Positions 1-9,065 of a stretch of 64,000 bases of DNA are shown one piece after another. Source of the DNA: Chitinophaga sp. H8 (GTDB lineage: Bacteria > Bacteroidota > Bacteroidia > Chitinophagales > Chitinophagaceae); assembly GCF_040567655.1 (NCBI RefSeq), contig NZ_JBEXAC010000001.1, positions 372,001 to 436,000 on the forward strand, written 5' to 3'. Both the position numbers and the translations under genes were made by a program. The notes below the pieces were generated by a model that was not told the DNA's origin, did no database searches, and saw only the letters and a list, made by a program, of their open reading frames with translations. How positions within the stretch are numbered: position 1 is the first letter of the stretch; every line of letters begins with the position of its first letter.

Positions 1-520
1 GCTGTACTTTTTTGAAGAACCTTGCTGGCCGGAGTCGCTGGAGGATATTGCCCTGATACAGCGTGCTGTTAAAACACCGATCGCTACTGGTGAGCGGCTG
101 ATCGGCATCCATGCTTTCCGGGATCTGTTTGAAAAGCGGGCGGCCAGTGTTATCCAGCCGGATATTACACATTGCGGAGGATTGAGTGAAGTACGGCGTA
201 TTGCGGTACTGGCAGAAGCCTATCGCGTGGCAGTAGCCCCGCATAATCCGCAGGGTCCGGTAAGTACTGCCGCATCCCTAGAATTTGGATTTTCTGCGCC
301 ATCTTATATAATTTGTGAAAGTGTGCATAATGATGTGCCCTGGAGAGATGAGGTGGTGAAAGAAGGTTTTACAATAGAAAAGAAAGGAAGGATTGTGCTG
401 CCTAATAAGCGTCCGGGACTGGGGATTGAAATTAATGAAGCGGAAGCAAGGAAACATCCTTTTGAGCAGGAAGTACTGCAAAGAACATTCTACAAAGATG
501 GCAGTGTGGGGGATTGGTAA
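1..520 (+). CDS. Enolase-superfamily sugar-acid dehydratase (galactonate dehydratase-like), C-terminal part
   Basis: The gene is cut by the left window edge; the reading frame starts at base 2 and about 172 C-terminal codons are visible. The fragment is the C-terminal half of the mandelate racemase/muconate lactonizing enzyme barrel. The metal-ligand motifs FFEEP and ATGERL come first, then [10 protein letters not shown] and [11 protein letters not shown], whose histidine is the usual general acid/base. This pattern is closest to D-galactonate dehydratase-like members, which convert aldonates into 2-keto-3-deoxy acids. The exact substrate cannot be read from the fragment. The stop codon touches the start region of the downstream SDR, so the two are probably co-transcribed. 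An HpaI-type aldolase about 22 kb downstream could cleave the keto-deoxy product (inference). Confidence 0.85.
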   Translation, partial: LYFFEEPCWPESLEDIALIQRAVKTPIATGERLIGIHAFRDLFEKRAASVIQPDITHCGGLSEVRRIAVLAEAYRVAVAPHNPQGPVSTAASLEFGFSAPSYIICESVHNDVPWRDEVVKEGFTIEKKGRIVLPNKRPGLGIEINEAEARKHPFEQEVLQRTFYKDGSVGDW

Positions 521-537
521 TGCTAATAACAGGAGCG

Positions 538-1305
538 ATGAATAAATTATTTGAGAATCAGACAGTGCTCATCAGTGGAGGACTGGGAGACATCGGGCGT
601 GCCACTGCATTGGAGTTTGCGCAGCAGGGAGCGGCGGTAGCGTTGTGTGATATTCATCCAGCCGCGAAAGCCAGTGCATTGCTGGAACAACTAAGTGCCT
701 GCGGGGTATCCTGCCGGTACAGCCAGGTAGATGTAACAGCTGCCCAAGCGGTACAGCAATGGGTGGATGAAACGGAGCAGGCACTTGGCATACCGGGAAT
801 TATTATAGCCAATGCAGCTATTGTTACACTGGCAGGGATGCACGCGTTGACACCTGAGCAATGGACGGCGGAACTGGCGGTGAACCTGAACGGGGCCTTT
901 TATTTAACGCAATATGCTACAGCACGGCTGGTGGAAAAACAACTCCCCGGCCGGGTAGTATTTGTAGGAAGCTGGGCCGCAGCATCCGTGCATGCACATA
1001 TTCCGGCATATTCTGTTTCCAAAGCAGGGGTACGGATGTTATGCAAATGCATGGCACTGGAGCTGGCACCACACCAGATCCTGGTAAATGAAATTGCGCC
1101 GGGATATGTAGCGGCAGGTTTAAGTGGCCGCATATGGGAAGAACAACCCGGAAAACTGGAAGAGGCTATAGCAAGAGTGCCTGTTAAAAAGATAATGACT
1201 GCAAAGACGGTAGCTGAGCAAATCCTCTATTTATGTCATCCGCAACAGGAGCATATGACAGGTATGACGCTGTTGATGGATGGAGGACTTTCCCTGCTTT
1301 CCTGA
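538..1305 (+). CDS. SDR family oxidoreductase
   Basis: This is a 255-residue classical short-chain dehydrogenase/reductase of usual length. The nucleotide-binding motif SGGLGDIG lies at residues 13-20. The catalytic set appears complete: Ser145, Tyr158 and Lys162 in YSVSK, and the NAG-type motif reads ANAA. The ATG at 538 was chosen because it is preceded by AGGAG and gives the normal SDR N-terminus; a TTG at 514 and an ATG at 520 are alternatives that would add a short extension. It follows the partial dehydratase with almost no gap. It likely oxidises a hydroxyl of the sugar or sugar acid handled by the island; the substrate is not determinable. Confidence 0.88.
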   Translation: MNKLFENQTVLISGGLGDIGRATALEFAQQGAAVALCDIHPAAKASALLEQLSACGVSCRYSQVDVTAAQAVQQWVDETEQALGIPGIIIANAAIVTLAGMHALTPEQWTAELAVNLNGAFYLTQYATARLVEKQLPGRVVFVGSWAAASVHAHIPAYSVSKAGVRMLCKCMALELAPHQILVNEIAPGYVAAGLSGRIWEEQPGKLEEAIARVPVKKIMTAKTVAEQILYLCHPQQEHMTGMTLLMDGGLSLLS

Positions 1306-1330
1306 GTAAATAAAAGAAGGTGCTGTTATT

Positions 1331-2722
1331 ATGGATATAAAGGATTTTAAATTACGGAACGCATCATTCCAGGGGAGGATTGGCGTAGCACAGGTGGATA
1401 TTACCCCTCCTATGGGCATTTATTCCCGCAACTGGGGAGCTGCCAGGCATGATGTGGCAGAAGGAGTACATCAGCCGCTGATGCTTACCTGTATCACTTT
1501 TCAGCCGGATGCGGAATCAACACCACTGGTATTGATAGGGGCTGATCTGGGATGGTGGAAAAGTGCGGAAGATGAATGGATACTCAGAAGCCAATTGTTA
1601 AAAGCATTGGACCTGCCAGCATCACACCTGATGTTTTGCTTGTCGCATACTCATGCCGGACCTGTTATCAGCCGGGACGACGCTGCGCATCCGGGTGGTG
1701 AACTGATAGCCGGTTACCTGCAGGAGCTGGCGGATCATGCCATTGAGGCTATCCGGCAGGCACTTGCTAATGCGGCATTGGCTACACTCACCTGGCATTA
1801 CGGGAAGTGTAATTTAGCAACCAACCGGGATTTGCCCCAGCCGGAACGGCAACGGTTAGTAGTAGGATTTAATCCGGAGGAAACAGCTGATGATACTTTA
1901 CTGGTAGGCAGGGTAACGGATAGGCAGGGACGTATTTTAGGCACGCTCGTAAATTATGCCTGTCACCCCACTACACTGGCATGGGAAAACCGGTTGATCT
2001 CTCCCGACTATATAGGTGCTATGCGGGATGTGGTAGAAGTACAGACGGGCGCTTCCTGTTTGTTCCTGCAAGGTGCTTCCGGAGAGCTGGCGCCTGCGGC
2101 ACAGTATGTAGGCGATACGGCATTGGCAGAAACCTATGGCCGGCAATTGGGGTATGCCGTATTAGCTACCCTGGAAGGAATGTTACCTGCTAAAACACAA
2201 CTATCTTTTAGTGGGGTGGTGGAATCAGGGGCACCGCTTGCCATGTGGACACCATCAGCTTATGTTCCGTCGGCTGTACTGGCTGCGGAAAAGGTAGAAG
2301 TGCATCTGTCGCTTAAGCCATTACCTCCTTTGTCAGTAATAGAGCAGGAATGGCGGGAGTGTGAAGATCATGTGTTAAAAGAACGGCTCCGGCGAAAATG
2401 CGGTATCAGAAAGGCTTTGGGTGATGGGCAGGAAGCCCGCATCGGCCTTTGGGTATGGCGTTTGGGAGATGCGTTGCTGATAGGCCAGCCTAATGAAACT
2501 TATTCTGTGTTCCAGCGTGACCTGCGCCGGGAGTTTCCGGAACAGGCGGTAGGCGTTATGAATGTGGTGAATGGGCATATCGGCTACTTGCCACCTGCAG
2601 CATTATACAGCCAGGATATTTACAGCGTTTGGCAAACACCTTTTGCCGCCGGTTCACTGGAATTGCTGACCCAAAAAACAATGGCCGTTGTGAAGGAAAT
2701 GATGACAAAAACGCATGCCTAA
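1331..2722 (+). CDS. Neutral/alkaline ceramidase-fold hydrolase, no signal peptide
   Basis: The 463-residue protein matches the neutral/alkaline non-lysosomal ceramidase N-terminal domain. The opening VAQVDITPPMG is typical of the family. Putative zinc ligands lie in LSHTHAGP and NYACHPT, followed by the loop QGASGELAP and a late PNETYSVF segment carrying a conserved-looking glutamate. Known members hydrolyse the amide of ceramide in a zinc-dependent way. This one has no signal peptide and lies among sugar catabolic genes, so a cytoplasmic amidase or esterase acting on a small polar substrate is more likely than a lipid hydrolase (inference). A second, divergent copy lies at 11149. Confidence 0.8.
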   Translation: MDIKDFKLRNASFQGRIGVAQVDITPPMGIYSRNWGAARHDVAEGVHQPLMLTCITFQPDAESTPLVLIGADLGWWKSAEDEWILRSQLLKALDLPASHLMFCLSHTHAGPVISRDDAAHPGGELIAGYLQELADHAIEAIRQALANAALATLTWHYGKCNLATNRDLPQPERQRLVVGFNPEETADDTLLVGRVTDRQGRILGTLVNYACHPTTLAWENRLISPDYIGAMRDVVEVQTGASCLFLQGASGELAPAAQYVGDTALAETYGRQLGYAVLATLEGMLPAKTQLSFSGVVESGAPLAMWTPSAYVPSAVLAAEKVEVHLSLKPLPPLSVIEQEWRECEDHVLKERLRRKCGIRKALGDGQEARIGLWVWRLGDALLIGQPNETYSVFQRDLRREFPEQAVGVMNVVNGHIGYLPPAALYSQDIYSVWQTPFAAGSLELLTQKTMAVVKEMMTKTHA

Positions 2723-2734
2723 CACTATCTTCAA

Positions 2735-4306
2735 ATGAATTCAAATTTAACAACCCTGGATGCGGCTGTTTTCGGCATCTATATATTAGGAATTGTAGCA
2801 TTGGGCATCTTCGCCTCCCGCAAAGCCAGTCAGTCTAAAAGGGATTATTTTCTGGCAGGGGATAAATTGCCCTGGTGGATGATAGGGGGAAGTATTATTG
2901 CTGCCAATATCAGTAGTCATCAGCTGGTAGGTGTGATGGGCGTTGCATTCAGTGCCGGTTTTGTAGCTATTGTTATAGAATGGGGCGCAATCCTCATCGG
3001 CTTTAATGCTTTGCTGTGGATCTTCCTGCCTTTTTATCTCCGCAATGGTTTTTATACGATGCCGGAATTTTTACAGAAACGTTTTGGGGGGGCGGCACGT
3101 ACTACCTATTCGGTGCTGGTATTGCTGACCTATGTTTTTGTGGAGATCAGCGCGGTACTTTATCTCGGTGCTATTTCATTACATTCCCTGTTAGGCATTC
3201 CGGTGGTTACCAGTGTGTTGGTACTGGCCGTGAGTACAAGTATATATACCATAGCGGGCGGATTAAAGGCAGTGATCTGGACAGAAATGGTGCAACTGGC
3301 GGTATTGATGATGGGCATGATCGTTTTATCCTTTACCACCATTCATGCTGCAGGCGGAGTAGATGCGGTACTCGAAACGAGCAAAGATTGGAAATTGATG
3401 CTGCCTGCCGATAATCCTGATTTTCCCTGGACGATGTACCTGGGAGGGTTGTTATGTATCAGTGTATTTTACAATGCTACCAACCAGTTTATTGTGCAGC
3501 GGACACTGGCTGCAAAAAATGAGTGGCATGCCAGGATGGGAGTGATCTTTGCAGACTATCTTAAATTCCTGATTCCGTTGTTGATTATAGTGCCTGCATT
3601 GGTGGCGCCTAAATTATTTCCGCATCTGGATAAGCCGGATCTGCTCTTTGCCACACTGGTGGAAAACCTGCTGCCTGCAGGGCTGGTGGGCCTGGTGATG
3701 GCCGGGCTGATAGCAGCAGTGATGTCTCATCTGTCAGGTGCTATCAATTCCTGTACTACTATCCTGACCATTGATGTGTATCTGCCTTATATAAAACCCC
3801 AGGCTACCGAAAAACAGTCTGTCCGCTTCGGGAGATTAAGTGGTGTGGTGATTATCCTGCTGGGCATTTTCTGCACCAGTTTGCTGGCCTTGTATTCAGA
3901 AAAGCCCATATTCATCTATCTGATGAATGCGTATGGTTTATTCACACCGGGTATTGCTACCATGTTTTTACTGGGAATACTCTGGAAACGTACTACCCAT
4001 GCCGGGGCATTAGCGGCGGGTATTTTAACGATCCCATTATCGCTTGTAATAGAGTTTATCTTTCCTGCAATGCCTTTCTTTAACCGTACCGGCATTGTGT
4101 TCTGGACATGTATGGCAGTGTGTGTAGTAGTGAGTTTGCTAACCAAACCTAAACCTGCAGCAGAACTGGAAGGGCTGATCTGGAATAAGAGCAGTTTATC
4201 CCTCCCGGCAGAACAGCGGACACAGCAGCGCGGACTACGTAACCCATTTATATGGTGGGCTATTATTACTGCGCTGGTATTGTACTTCTATATCCGGTAT
4301 GCATAA
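2735..4306 (+). CDS. Sodium/solute symporter (SSS family)
   Basis: The 523-residue polytopic membrane protein has the SSS signature order. It begins with an early helix, then the SKRDYFLAGDKLPWWMIGGS segment and the SSHQLVGVMG helix, followed by about a dozen further hydrophobic segments. It starts 12 bases after the ceramidase-fold gene. Family members couple sodium influx to uptake of sugars, sugar acids, amino acids or vitamins. Here it is the inner-membrane importer of the first block, while SusC/SusD at 14.7 kb would be the outer-membrane route. Two more members of this family lie at 38.9 and 50.6 kb, each in a separate sugar-acid locus. Confidence 0.9.
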   Translation: MNSNLTTLDAAVFGIYILGIVALGIFASRKASQSKRDYFLAGDKLPWWMIGGSIIAANISSHQLVGVMGVAFSAGFVAIVIEWGAILIGFNALLWIFLPFYLRNGFYTMPEFLQKRFGGAARTTYSVLVLLTYVFVEISAVLYLGAISLHSLLGIPVVTSVLVLAVSTSIYTIAGGLKAVIWTEMVQLAVLMMGMIVLSFTTIHAAGGVDAVLETSKDWKLMLPADNPDFPWTMYLGGLLCISVFYNATNQFIVQRTLAAKNEWHARMGVIFADYLKFLIPLLIIVPALVAPKLFPHLDKPDLLFATLVENLLPAGLVGLVMAGLIAAVMSHLSGAINSCTTILTIDVYLPYIKPQATEKQSVRFGRLSGVVIILLGIFCTSLLALYSEKPIFIYLMNAYGLFTPGIATMFLLGILWKRTTHAGALAAGILTIPLSLVIEFIFPAMPFFNRTGIVFWTCMAVCVVVSLLTKPKPAAELEGLIWNKSSLSLPAEQRTQQRGLRNPFIWWAIITALVLYFYIRYA

Positions 4307-4359
4307 TATCTGAAAAACTATTATTATCTTTTTGCTTAAATCACCTTAATAGCAACATC

Positions 4360-5247
4360 ATGGAGCAGCAAAAATGGAAAGTGGTATTGGATCACACTTG
4401 TTTGTTGGGAGAAGGGCCTGTATGGGATGCAGCTTCTCAAAGTATTCTTTGGGTAGATATTGAACAGGGAGAGATACACCGGTTTTCTCCGGAGCAGAAA
4501 GTGCATAAAACGATGAAGATAGGGCAAATGGTGGGTGCTATTGCACCAAGAGCTTCCGGTGGACTGATAGCAGCGTTGCAGGGAAGTTTTGCCACCGTGG
4601 ATATGGAAAAACAAACCCTTCATCCGATAATAGACCCGGAGATACATTTGCCGGACAACCGTTTTAATGATGGTAAATGCGATCCTGCCGGAAGATTCTG
4701 GGCCGGAACAATGGATTATATCAGTGGTAAAAAAGGGGCAGGCAGTTTGTATACATTGCATACAGACATGTCGGTAGTAACCAGGATAGAGGGCGTAAGC
4801 TGTTCTAACGGGCTGGCCTGGAGTGCAGATCATCGCACGCTCTACTATATAGACACCCCCACACAGCAGGTGGTAGCGTATGATTATGATCCTGAGAGTG
4901 GCGATATCCGCAATAAGCGGGTGGTGATTACTATCCCCGCATCAAGTGGATATCCGGATGGGATGACCATTGATACAGACGGTATGCTATGGGTAGCCTG
5001 CTGGGATGGATGGAGAGTATCGAGATGGGACCCTTCTACCGGGAAATTATTACAGGATATTTTATTGCCAGCGGCGAAGATCACTTCCTGCACATTCGGA
5101 GGACCAGGGCTAAGGGACCTGTATATTACCTCTGCCAAGACCGGGCTTAACGCACAGCAGCTAAAAGAACAACCATTGGCAGGATCATTATTTGTAATTA
5201 AAAACACCGGATTTACAGGACATCTTCCTTTTGCCTTTAAGGGGTAA
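4360..5247 (+). CDS. SMP-30/gluconolactonase/LRE family lactonase
   Basis: This is a 295-residue, six-bladed-propeller-type lactonase of normal length. The divalent-metal ligands of the family are visible: Glu in LLGEGPVWD, Asn in the DNRFNDGK segment, Asn in SCSNGLAW and Asp in GYPDGMTID. The enzyme hydrolyses aldonolactones to aldonic acids in the cytoplasm, which fits between the aldose dehydrogenase and the dehydratase. The ATG at 4360 gives the normal N-terminus MEQQKWKVV; the same frame stays open upstream into the symporter gene but that stretch is not family-like. It is convergent with the AraC gene, with 7 bases between the stops. Confidence 0.9.
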   Translation: MEQQKWKVVLDHTCLLGEGPVWDAASQSILWVDIEQGEIHRFSPEQKVHKTMKIGQMVGAIAPRASGGLIAALQGSFATVDMEKQTLHPIIDPEIHLPDNRFNDGKCDPAGRFWAGTMDYISGKKGAGSLYTLHTDMSVVTRIEGVSCSNGLAWSADHRTLYYIDTPTQQVVAYDYDPESGDIRNKRVVITIPASSGYPDGMTIDTDGMLWVACWDGWRVSRWDPSTGKLLQDILLPAAKITSCTFGGPGLRDLYITSAKTGLNAQQLKEQPLAGSLFVIKNTGFTGHLPFAFKG

Positions 5248-5254
5248 GCCCGTA

Positions 5255-6121
5255 TTAAGCATTCAGTGTTTGTTTGTATTCCCTTGGGGTCATTTTTTTC
5301 AATTTCTTGAACTGGCGGTTGAAGTTGGCCAGATTATTAAACCCGCATTCATAAGCTACTTCAGCAATGCTTTGGTCCTTTTCCGAGATCAGTTTACAGG
5401 CATATCCAATTCTCACATTAGTGAGATATTCTACAAAAGTAACTCTGTAATGTTCTTTAAAGAAATTGCAGAAGGTGGTGAGCGCCATATTGGCCAGCCC
5501 GGCAATTTCCGGCAATGTAATATCCCGGTCAAAGTTGCGCATGATATATTCCGTTACTTTACTGAAGCGGTCCGAAACATTAAAATGATTGGCCTGTACA
5601 AACCCTGGGCTGGCCAGTAATTCGTATTCTGTTGTATTAGCCAGGAGATCGAAGATGGTGAATAGCGCAGATAATCTTTGCAGGCCATTCATGGACAGCA
5701 TTGCTTTCATCAAGGCATTAATACGGTTTCTGGTATCTCCTTTAATAACTATGCCCTGGTTGGCAGGCTTCAGGAATTTCTGAAACGGCTCCATTTCGGG
5801 GATACCCATGAAACTTTCTCCCAGGAAATGTTCGGAAAAGTGGATAACCACTGCATCTGCTTTAGCGTCTGATGTACCGTTGATATACTCAGGATCGTTT
5901 ACCCATACATGTGGGAGCATGGGGCCCATAAATACCAGGTCTTCCTCTTCGAAATAACCGATATGGTCACCTACCATACGCCTGCCGGTACTTTTAGTAA
6001 CTAATACTAATTCATATTCCGGATGATAGTGCCAGGGACAGGGAAAAAAAACGCCTGTTTCTCTGAAAACGACAAACGATTTGTCGAAATCCTGTGGTAG
6101 TCGCTGTTCTATAGCTTTCAT
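5255..6121 (-). CDS. AraC family transcriptional regulator (cupin + HTH)
   Basis: The 288-residue protein has an N-terminal cupin-like sensing domain (about residues 1-140, with HYHPEYELV and the PHVWVNDPEY segment) and a C-terminal double helix-turn-helix (about 185-285). The end contains the familiar AraC signature CGFNNLANFNRQFKK followed by TPREYK. The ATG at 6121 starts the cupin domain; an extension to 6268 would add unrelated hydrophobic residues. It is divergent from the RidA operon and convergent with the lactonase gene. An identical 27-bp element in the RidA and SusC promoters is the best candidate for its binding site (inference). Confidence 0.92.
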   Translation of the reverse strand: MKAIEQRLPQDFDKSFVVFRETGVFFPCPWHYHPEYELVLVTKSTGRRMVGDHIGYFEEEDLVFMGPMLPHVWVNDPEYINGTSDAKADAVVIHFSEHFLGESFMGIPEMEPFQKFLKPANQGIVIKGDTRNRINALMKAMLSMNGLQRLSALFTIFDLLANTTEYELLASPGFVQANHFNVSDRFSKVTEYIMRNFDRDITLPEIAGLANMALTTFCNFFKEHYRVTFVEYLTNVRIGYACKLISEKDQSIAEVAYECGFNNLANFNRQFKKLKKMTPREYKQTLNA

Positions 6122-6187
6122 GGCATGCAAAGGTTGATAATACAATAATAAAAAATCCTGACAGCTAAACTTAGTGATGGGCCTATC

Positions 6188-6254
6188 TCTGAAAAATAGT
6201 ATTATAAATGTAAATAAAAGTAGGAAGATACGAAAGAGAGGAAAGGTACTTTTG
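6188..6254 (+). promoter_or_regulatory. Shared 27-bp element plus -7 box, promoter of the RidA operon
   Basis: Bases 6188-6214 (beginning TCTGAAAAATAG, ending AAATGTAAA) are identical to bases 14409-14435. A Bacteroidota-type -7 box TACTTTTG (TAnnTTTG) follows at 6247-6254, 33 bases after the end of the element, exactly as at the second site. No good -33 TTTG is visible, which fits an activator-dependent promoter. Transcription would start about 20 bases before the RidA ATG. The divergent AraC protein is the likely activator (inference). Confidence 0.75.
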
Positions 6255-6281
6255 TTAACAATCAACATAATACCTGGAAGT

Positions 6282-6671
6282 ATGAATAAAGTAAAAGTAC
6301 ATCATCCTGACCGCGACCCTTCTTTTGTAACCGGCGCTTATTCTGATGGCGTGATAATAGATGGATTTCTTTTTGTGAGCGGACAGGCAGCCGTTGATTT
6401 TAAAACTTCCCGCTTTGTATCAGGCACTATTGAAGAGGAAACGCATTTAACAATGCGTAATATACAGGCCATTGTAGTCGCCGCGGGTGCTACGATGGAG
6501 CATGTGGTAAAATGTACTGTTCACCTGGCAGATATAAAGGAATTTGACCGGTATAACCAGGTGTATGCAACGTATTTTCCGGGCATAAAGCCTGCCCGCA
6601 CTACGGTACAGTCGGTACTGGCCGAAAATATAAAAGTAGAGATTGATTGTATTGTTAAAATGCCTGTCTGA
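6282..6671 (+). CDS. RidA family (YjgF/UK114) imine/enamine deaminase
   Basis: The 129-residue protein has the RidA length and landmarks: FVSGQAAVD near the start, NIQAIVVAAGA in the middle, the catalytic arginine in KPARTTVQ and the conserved glutamate in VEIDCIV. RidA proteins hydrolyse reactive enamine/imine intermediates from PLP enzymes to keto acids and ammonia. Placement two genes before a PLP-dependent class III aminotransferase suggests a dedicated role in this pathway rather than general housekeeping (inference). The ATG at 6282 gives the compact family length; upstream in-frame sequence runs into the promoter element. Confidence 0.9.
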   Translation: MNKVKVHHPDRDPSFVTGAYSDGVIIDGFLFVSGQAAVDFKTSRFVSGTIEEETHLTMRNIQAIVVAAGATMEHVVKCTVHLADIKEFDRYNQVYATYFPGIKPARTTVQSVLAENIKVEIDCIVKMPV

Positions 6672-6682
6672 TTATTTAGATA

Positions 6683-7678
6683 ATGAGAGCAAAATATATA
6701 CCCGCTGATATTTGTATTGGAGTAGTAGGCTTGGGCCTGATGGGCAGCAGCATTGTTGTAGCCTTATTGGCAGCAGGGCATCCTGTAAAAGCGATTGCTC
6801 CTTTGCCAGCAGAAGAAGCGGAGGCACCAGCACGTATATTGGCACAGTTGCAGCATTGCGCTGCTGCTGGTTTGTTGGAGGCCCCCATCGAAGATTATCA
6901 GGCACGATTAATTATTTCGGGAGATTATCATCAGTTAAAGGATTGCAGATTAGTGCTGGAATGTGTGATTGAGAAGCAGGATATTAAAGCACTGGTCTAT
7001 AGGCGTATAACCGATGTAGTAAGTGATGATGCGGTTATCAGCAGTAATACTTCTGCCATACCGATTAGTGTGCTGCAGGAACAGGTGCTTCATCCGGAAC
7101 GTTTTCTGGGGATTCACTGGGCAGAACCGGCTTATGCTACCCGTTTCCTGGAAATTACCTGTGGTGTACAAACCGCGGCAAAATACGCAGATTGGGTATA
7201 TGAGCTTTCACGCTGTTGGGGTAAAGAAGCTACTTTGCTCCGGAAGGATATCCGTGGTTTTATTACAAACCGTTTGATGTATGCAGTATACCGGGAGGCG
7301 CTATCCCTGGTAGCTGATCAACGCGCAACATTGGAAGATGTAGATAAATCTTTCCGTTATGATACCGGTTCATGGATAACATTGATGGGAATTTTCCGCC
7401 GTATGGACTTTAATGGTATTTCAGACTATGCAGCCATATTCCGTACTATTTTTCCTACACTTAGTAATAGTGAGGAGGTGCCTATGCTGATGCAACGAAT
7501 GGTAGATATTCATGCCAAAGGTATTCATAATCAGAAAGGATTGTATGAGTATACCGCAGCTGAAGCCAGGGAATGGGAAGCTGCATTTGCATTGTTTAAC
7601 CGGGACATCTGCCAGCTGGCGGCTTTATATCCGGAAGAGGAGTTACATGCAACAGAAAGTAATGGTCAATCATTGTAA
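6683..7678 (+). CDS. 3-hydroxyacyl-CoA dehydrogenase-type NAD-binding oxidoreductase
   Basis: The 331-residue protein has an N-terminal Rossmann domain with GLGLMG (Gly16, 18, 21) and a C-terminal helical domain, the layout of 3-hydroxyacyl-CoA dehydrogenase and its relatives L-gulonate 3-dehydrogenase and carnitine dehydrogenase. The SSNTSAI segment and the catalytic histidine (His145, in GIHWAEPAY) are present, with Glu in RFLEIT. No acyl-CoA pathway genes are nearby, so a small hydroxy acid is the more likely substrate (inference). It lies 11 bases after RidA and is followed by an aminotransferase that could act on the ketone it forms. A degenerate paralogue is at 9066. Confidence 0.85.
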   Translation: MRAKYIPADICIGVVGLGLMGSSIVVALLAAGHPVKAIAPLPAEEAEAPARILAQLQHCAAAGLLEAPIEDYQARLIISGDYHQLKDCRLVLECVIEKQDIKALVYRRITDVVSDDAVISSNTSAIPISVLQEQVLHPERFLGIHWAEPAYATRFLEITCGVQTAAKYADWVYELSRCWGKEATLLRKDIRGFITNRLMYAVYREALSLVADQRATLEDVDKSFRYDTGSWITLMGIFRRMDFNGISDYAAIFRTIFPTLSNSEEVPMLMQRMVDIHAKGIHNQKGLYEYTAAEAREWEAAFALFNRDICQLAALYPEEELHATESNGQSL

Positions 7679-7698
7679 ACGGTTTAAAATGTTGGTGC

Positions 7699-9003
7699 AT
7701 GGCCACAAATAATTATACGCAGTCGGCTGTATTATTGGAAAGAGCGGCCAAAGTGCTGGCAGGAGGAGTGTCGTCCGAATTCAGAAAATACAATCATCCC
7801 CATGCGATCTTTTATACACATGGTAATGGGAGCAGAATTTATGATGTAGACGGGAATGAGTATCTGGACTTTACACTCAGTCAGGGGCCCTTAATTCTGG
7901 GGCATTCACATCCGGAGGTATTACAGGCTATTTCGGAATATACCGCTCAGGGGCAGTTGTTTGCCGGTCAGCATCTCCAGGAAATAGAACTGGCAGAAAA
8001 ACTGCAGCAACTGATTCCTGCTGCCGCACGCATGCGGTTTTGCCTCGATGGCTCTGAAGCAGTGCATACTGCATTCAGGATAGCCAGGGCTAAAACCGGG
8101 CGGCAAAAATTCCTGCGTTTTGAAGGGCACTATCACGGGTGGCTGGATAATGTATGCTGGGGAATCGGAAGCCCATCTTTGGACGCTTTGGGCAGCAGGG
8201 AAGCACCGGTAGTACATCCCTGGTCAGATGGGCTATCCGCATTGTCGAAAGCAGAAAGTATTGTTTTACCCTGGAATGATCTGGCTTTACTTGAAAGAAC
8301 ATTGGCAGAAAAATACACGGAGATAGCGGCTATTATTACGGAGCCTGTGATGTGTAACAGCGGGTGTATTTTGCCGGAGGAAGGCTTTTTAGAAGGAATA
8401 CGTAGGCTCTGTGACAAATATGGCATTACGCTGATTTTTGATGAGGTGATTACCGGCTTCCGCTTATCACTGGGTGGTGCACAAGCCTATTATCAGGTAG
8501 TGCCCGATCTGGCCATCTTCGCCAAGGCCATCGGCAGTGGCTATCCTATCAGCGCTATCGTAGGAAAACAGGCCTGGATGGAACTGGTGGCAACGGGACA
8601 GGTAATTCATGCGGGGACAATGAATGCAGGAAATGCTACTGTTGCCGCTGCATTAGCCACTATCCGTATACTGGAAAGAGACCAGGTACATGAGCGGTTG
8701 TTCCGCTATGGACAGCAGTTGATGGAGGGGTTGCGGGAGGCAGCCACAGCTGCGGGGCATCATTTGCTGGTACAGGGGCCCGGTCCCATGTTTCATACCG
8801 GGTTTACTCACCTGACCAGTGTGAAAGATTACAGGGACAGCCTTAGCTATGACAAGGTAAAATTGGGAAGGTTTATAGCAGGCATGCATGATAGCGGTAT
8901 CCGTATTATTGGCAGAGGGCTATGGTATATCAGTGCCGCACATACGGAGGAAGATATTAAACAGGCTGTCGCCACTGCAGCAGCGGTGCTTCGTAAAATA
9001 TAG
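7699..9003 (+). CDS. Class III PLP-dependent aminotransferase, glutamate-1-semialdehyde aminomutase-like
   Basis: The 434-residue protein matches the class III fold. It has the N-terminal YDVDGNEYLDF, the PLP-contacting CLDGSEAVHTAFRIARA segment, the aspartate in FDEVITGFR, and the Schiff-base lysine in IFAKAIGSGYP. The pattern is that of the glutamate-1-semialdehyde 2,1-aminomutase/aspartate aminotransferase family group. Its setting between two dehydrogenase paralogues and near RidA argues for amino transfer to or from a catabolic intermediate rather than heme synthesis (inference). A 62-base gap separates it from the next gene. Confidence 0.87.
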   Translation: MATNNYTQSAVLLERAAKVLAGGVSSEFRKYNHPHAIFYTHGNGSRIYDVDGNEYLDFTLSQGPLILGHSHPEVLQAISEYTAQGQLFAGQHLQEIELAEKLQQLIPAAARMRFCLDGSEAVHTAFRIARAKTGRQKFLRFEGHYHGWLDNVCWGIGSPSLDALGSREAPVVHPWSDGLSALSKAESIVLPWNDLALLERTLAEKYTEIAAIITEPVMCNSGCILPEEGFLEGIRRLCDKYGITLIFDEVITGFRLSLGGAQAYYQVVPDLAIFAKAIGSGYPISAIVGKQAWMELVATGQVIHAGTMNAGNATVAAALATIRILERDQVHERLFRYGQQLMEGLREAATAAGHHLLVQGPGPMFHTGFTHLTSVKDYRDSLSYDKVKLGRFIAGMHDSGIRIIGRGLWYISAAHTEEDIKQAVATAAAVLRKI

Positions 9004-9065
9004 TACTTGTTTTTCAGGCAATCACAGGGGGTTACAACTGTAGCATACCTTTAATTAAGTGTAAG

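Noticed and set aside
4309..4330. A weak resemblance to the 27-bp element (TCTGAAAAA then TATTAT) just before the lactonase gene
   Set aside because: Only the first nine bases match in register, the rest needs a gap, and no -7 box lies at the right distance; it would fall inside the lactonase gene.
7699..9003. The aminotransferase as the heme-pathway HemL
   Set aside because: The family match is real, but the operon contains no tetrapyrrole genes and pairs it with RidA and dehydrogenases; a catabolic paralogue is more likely.
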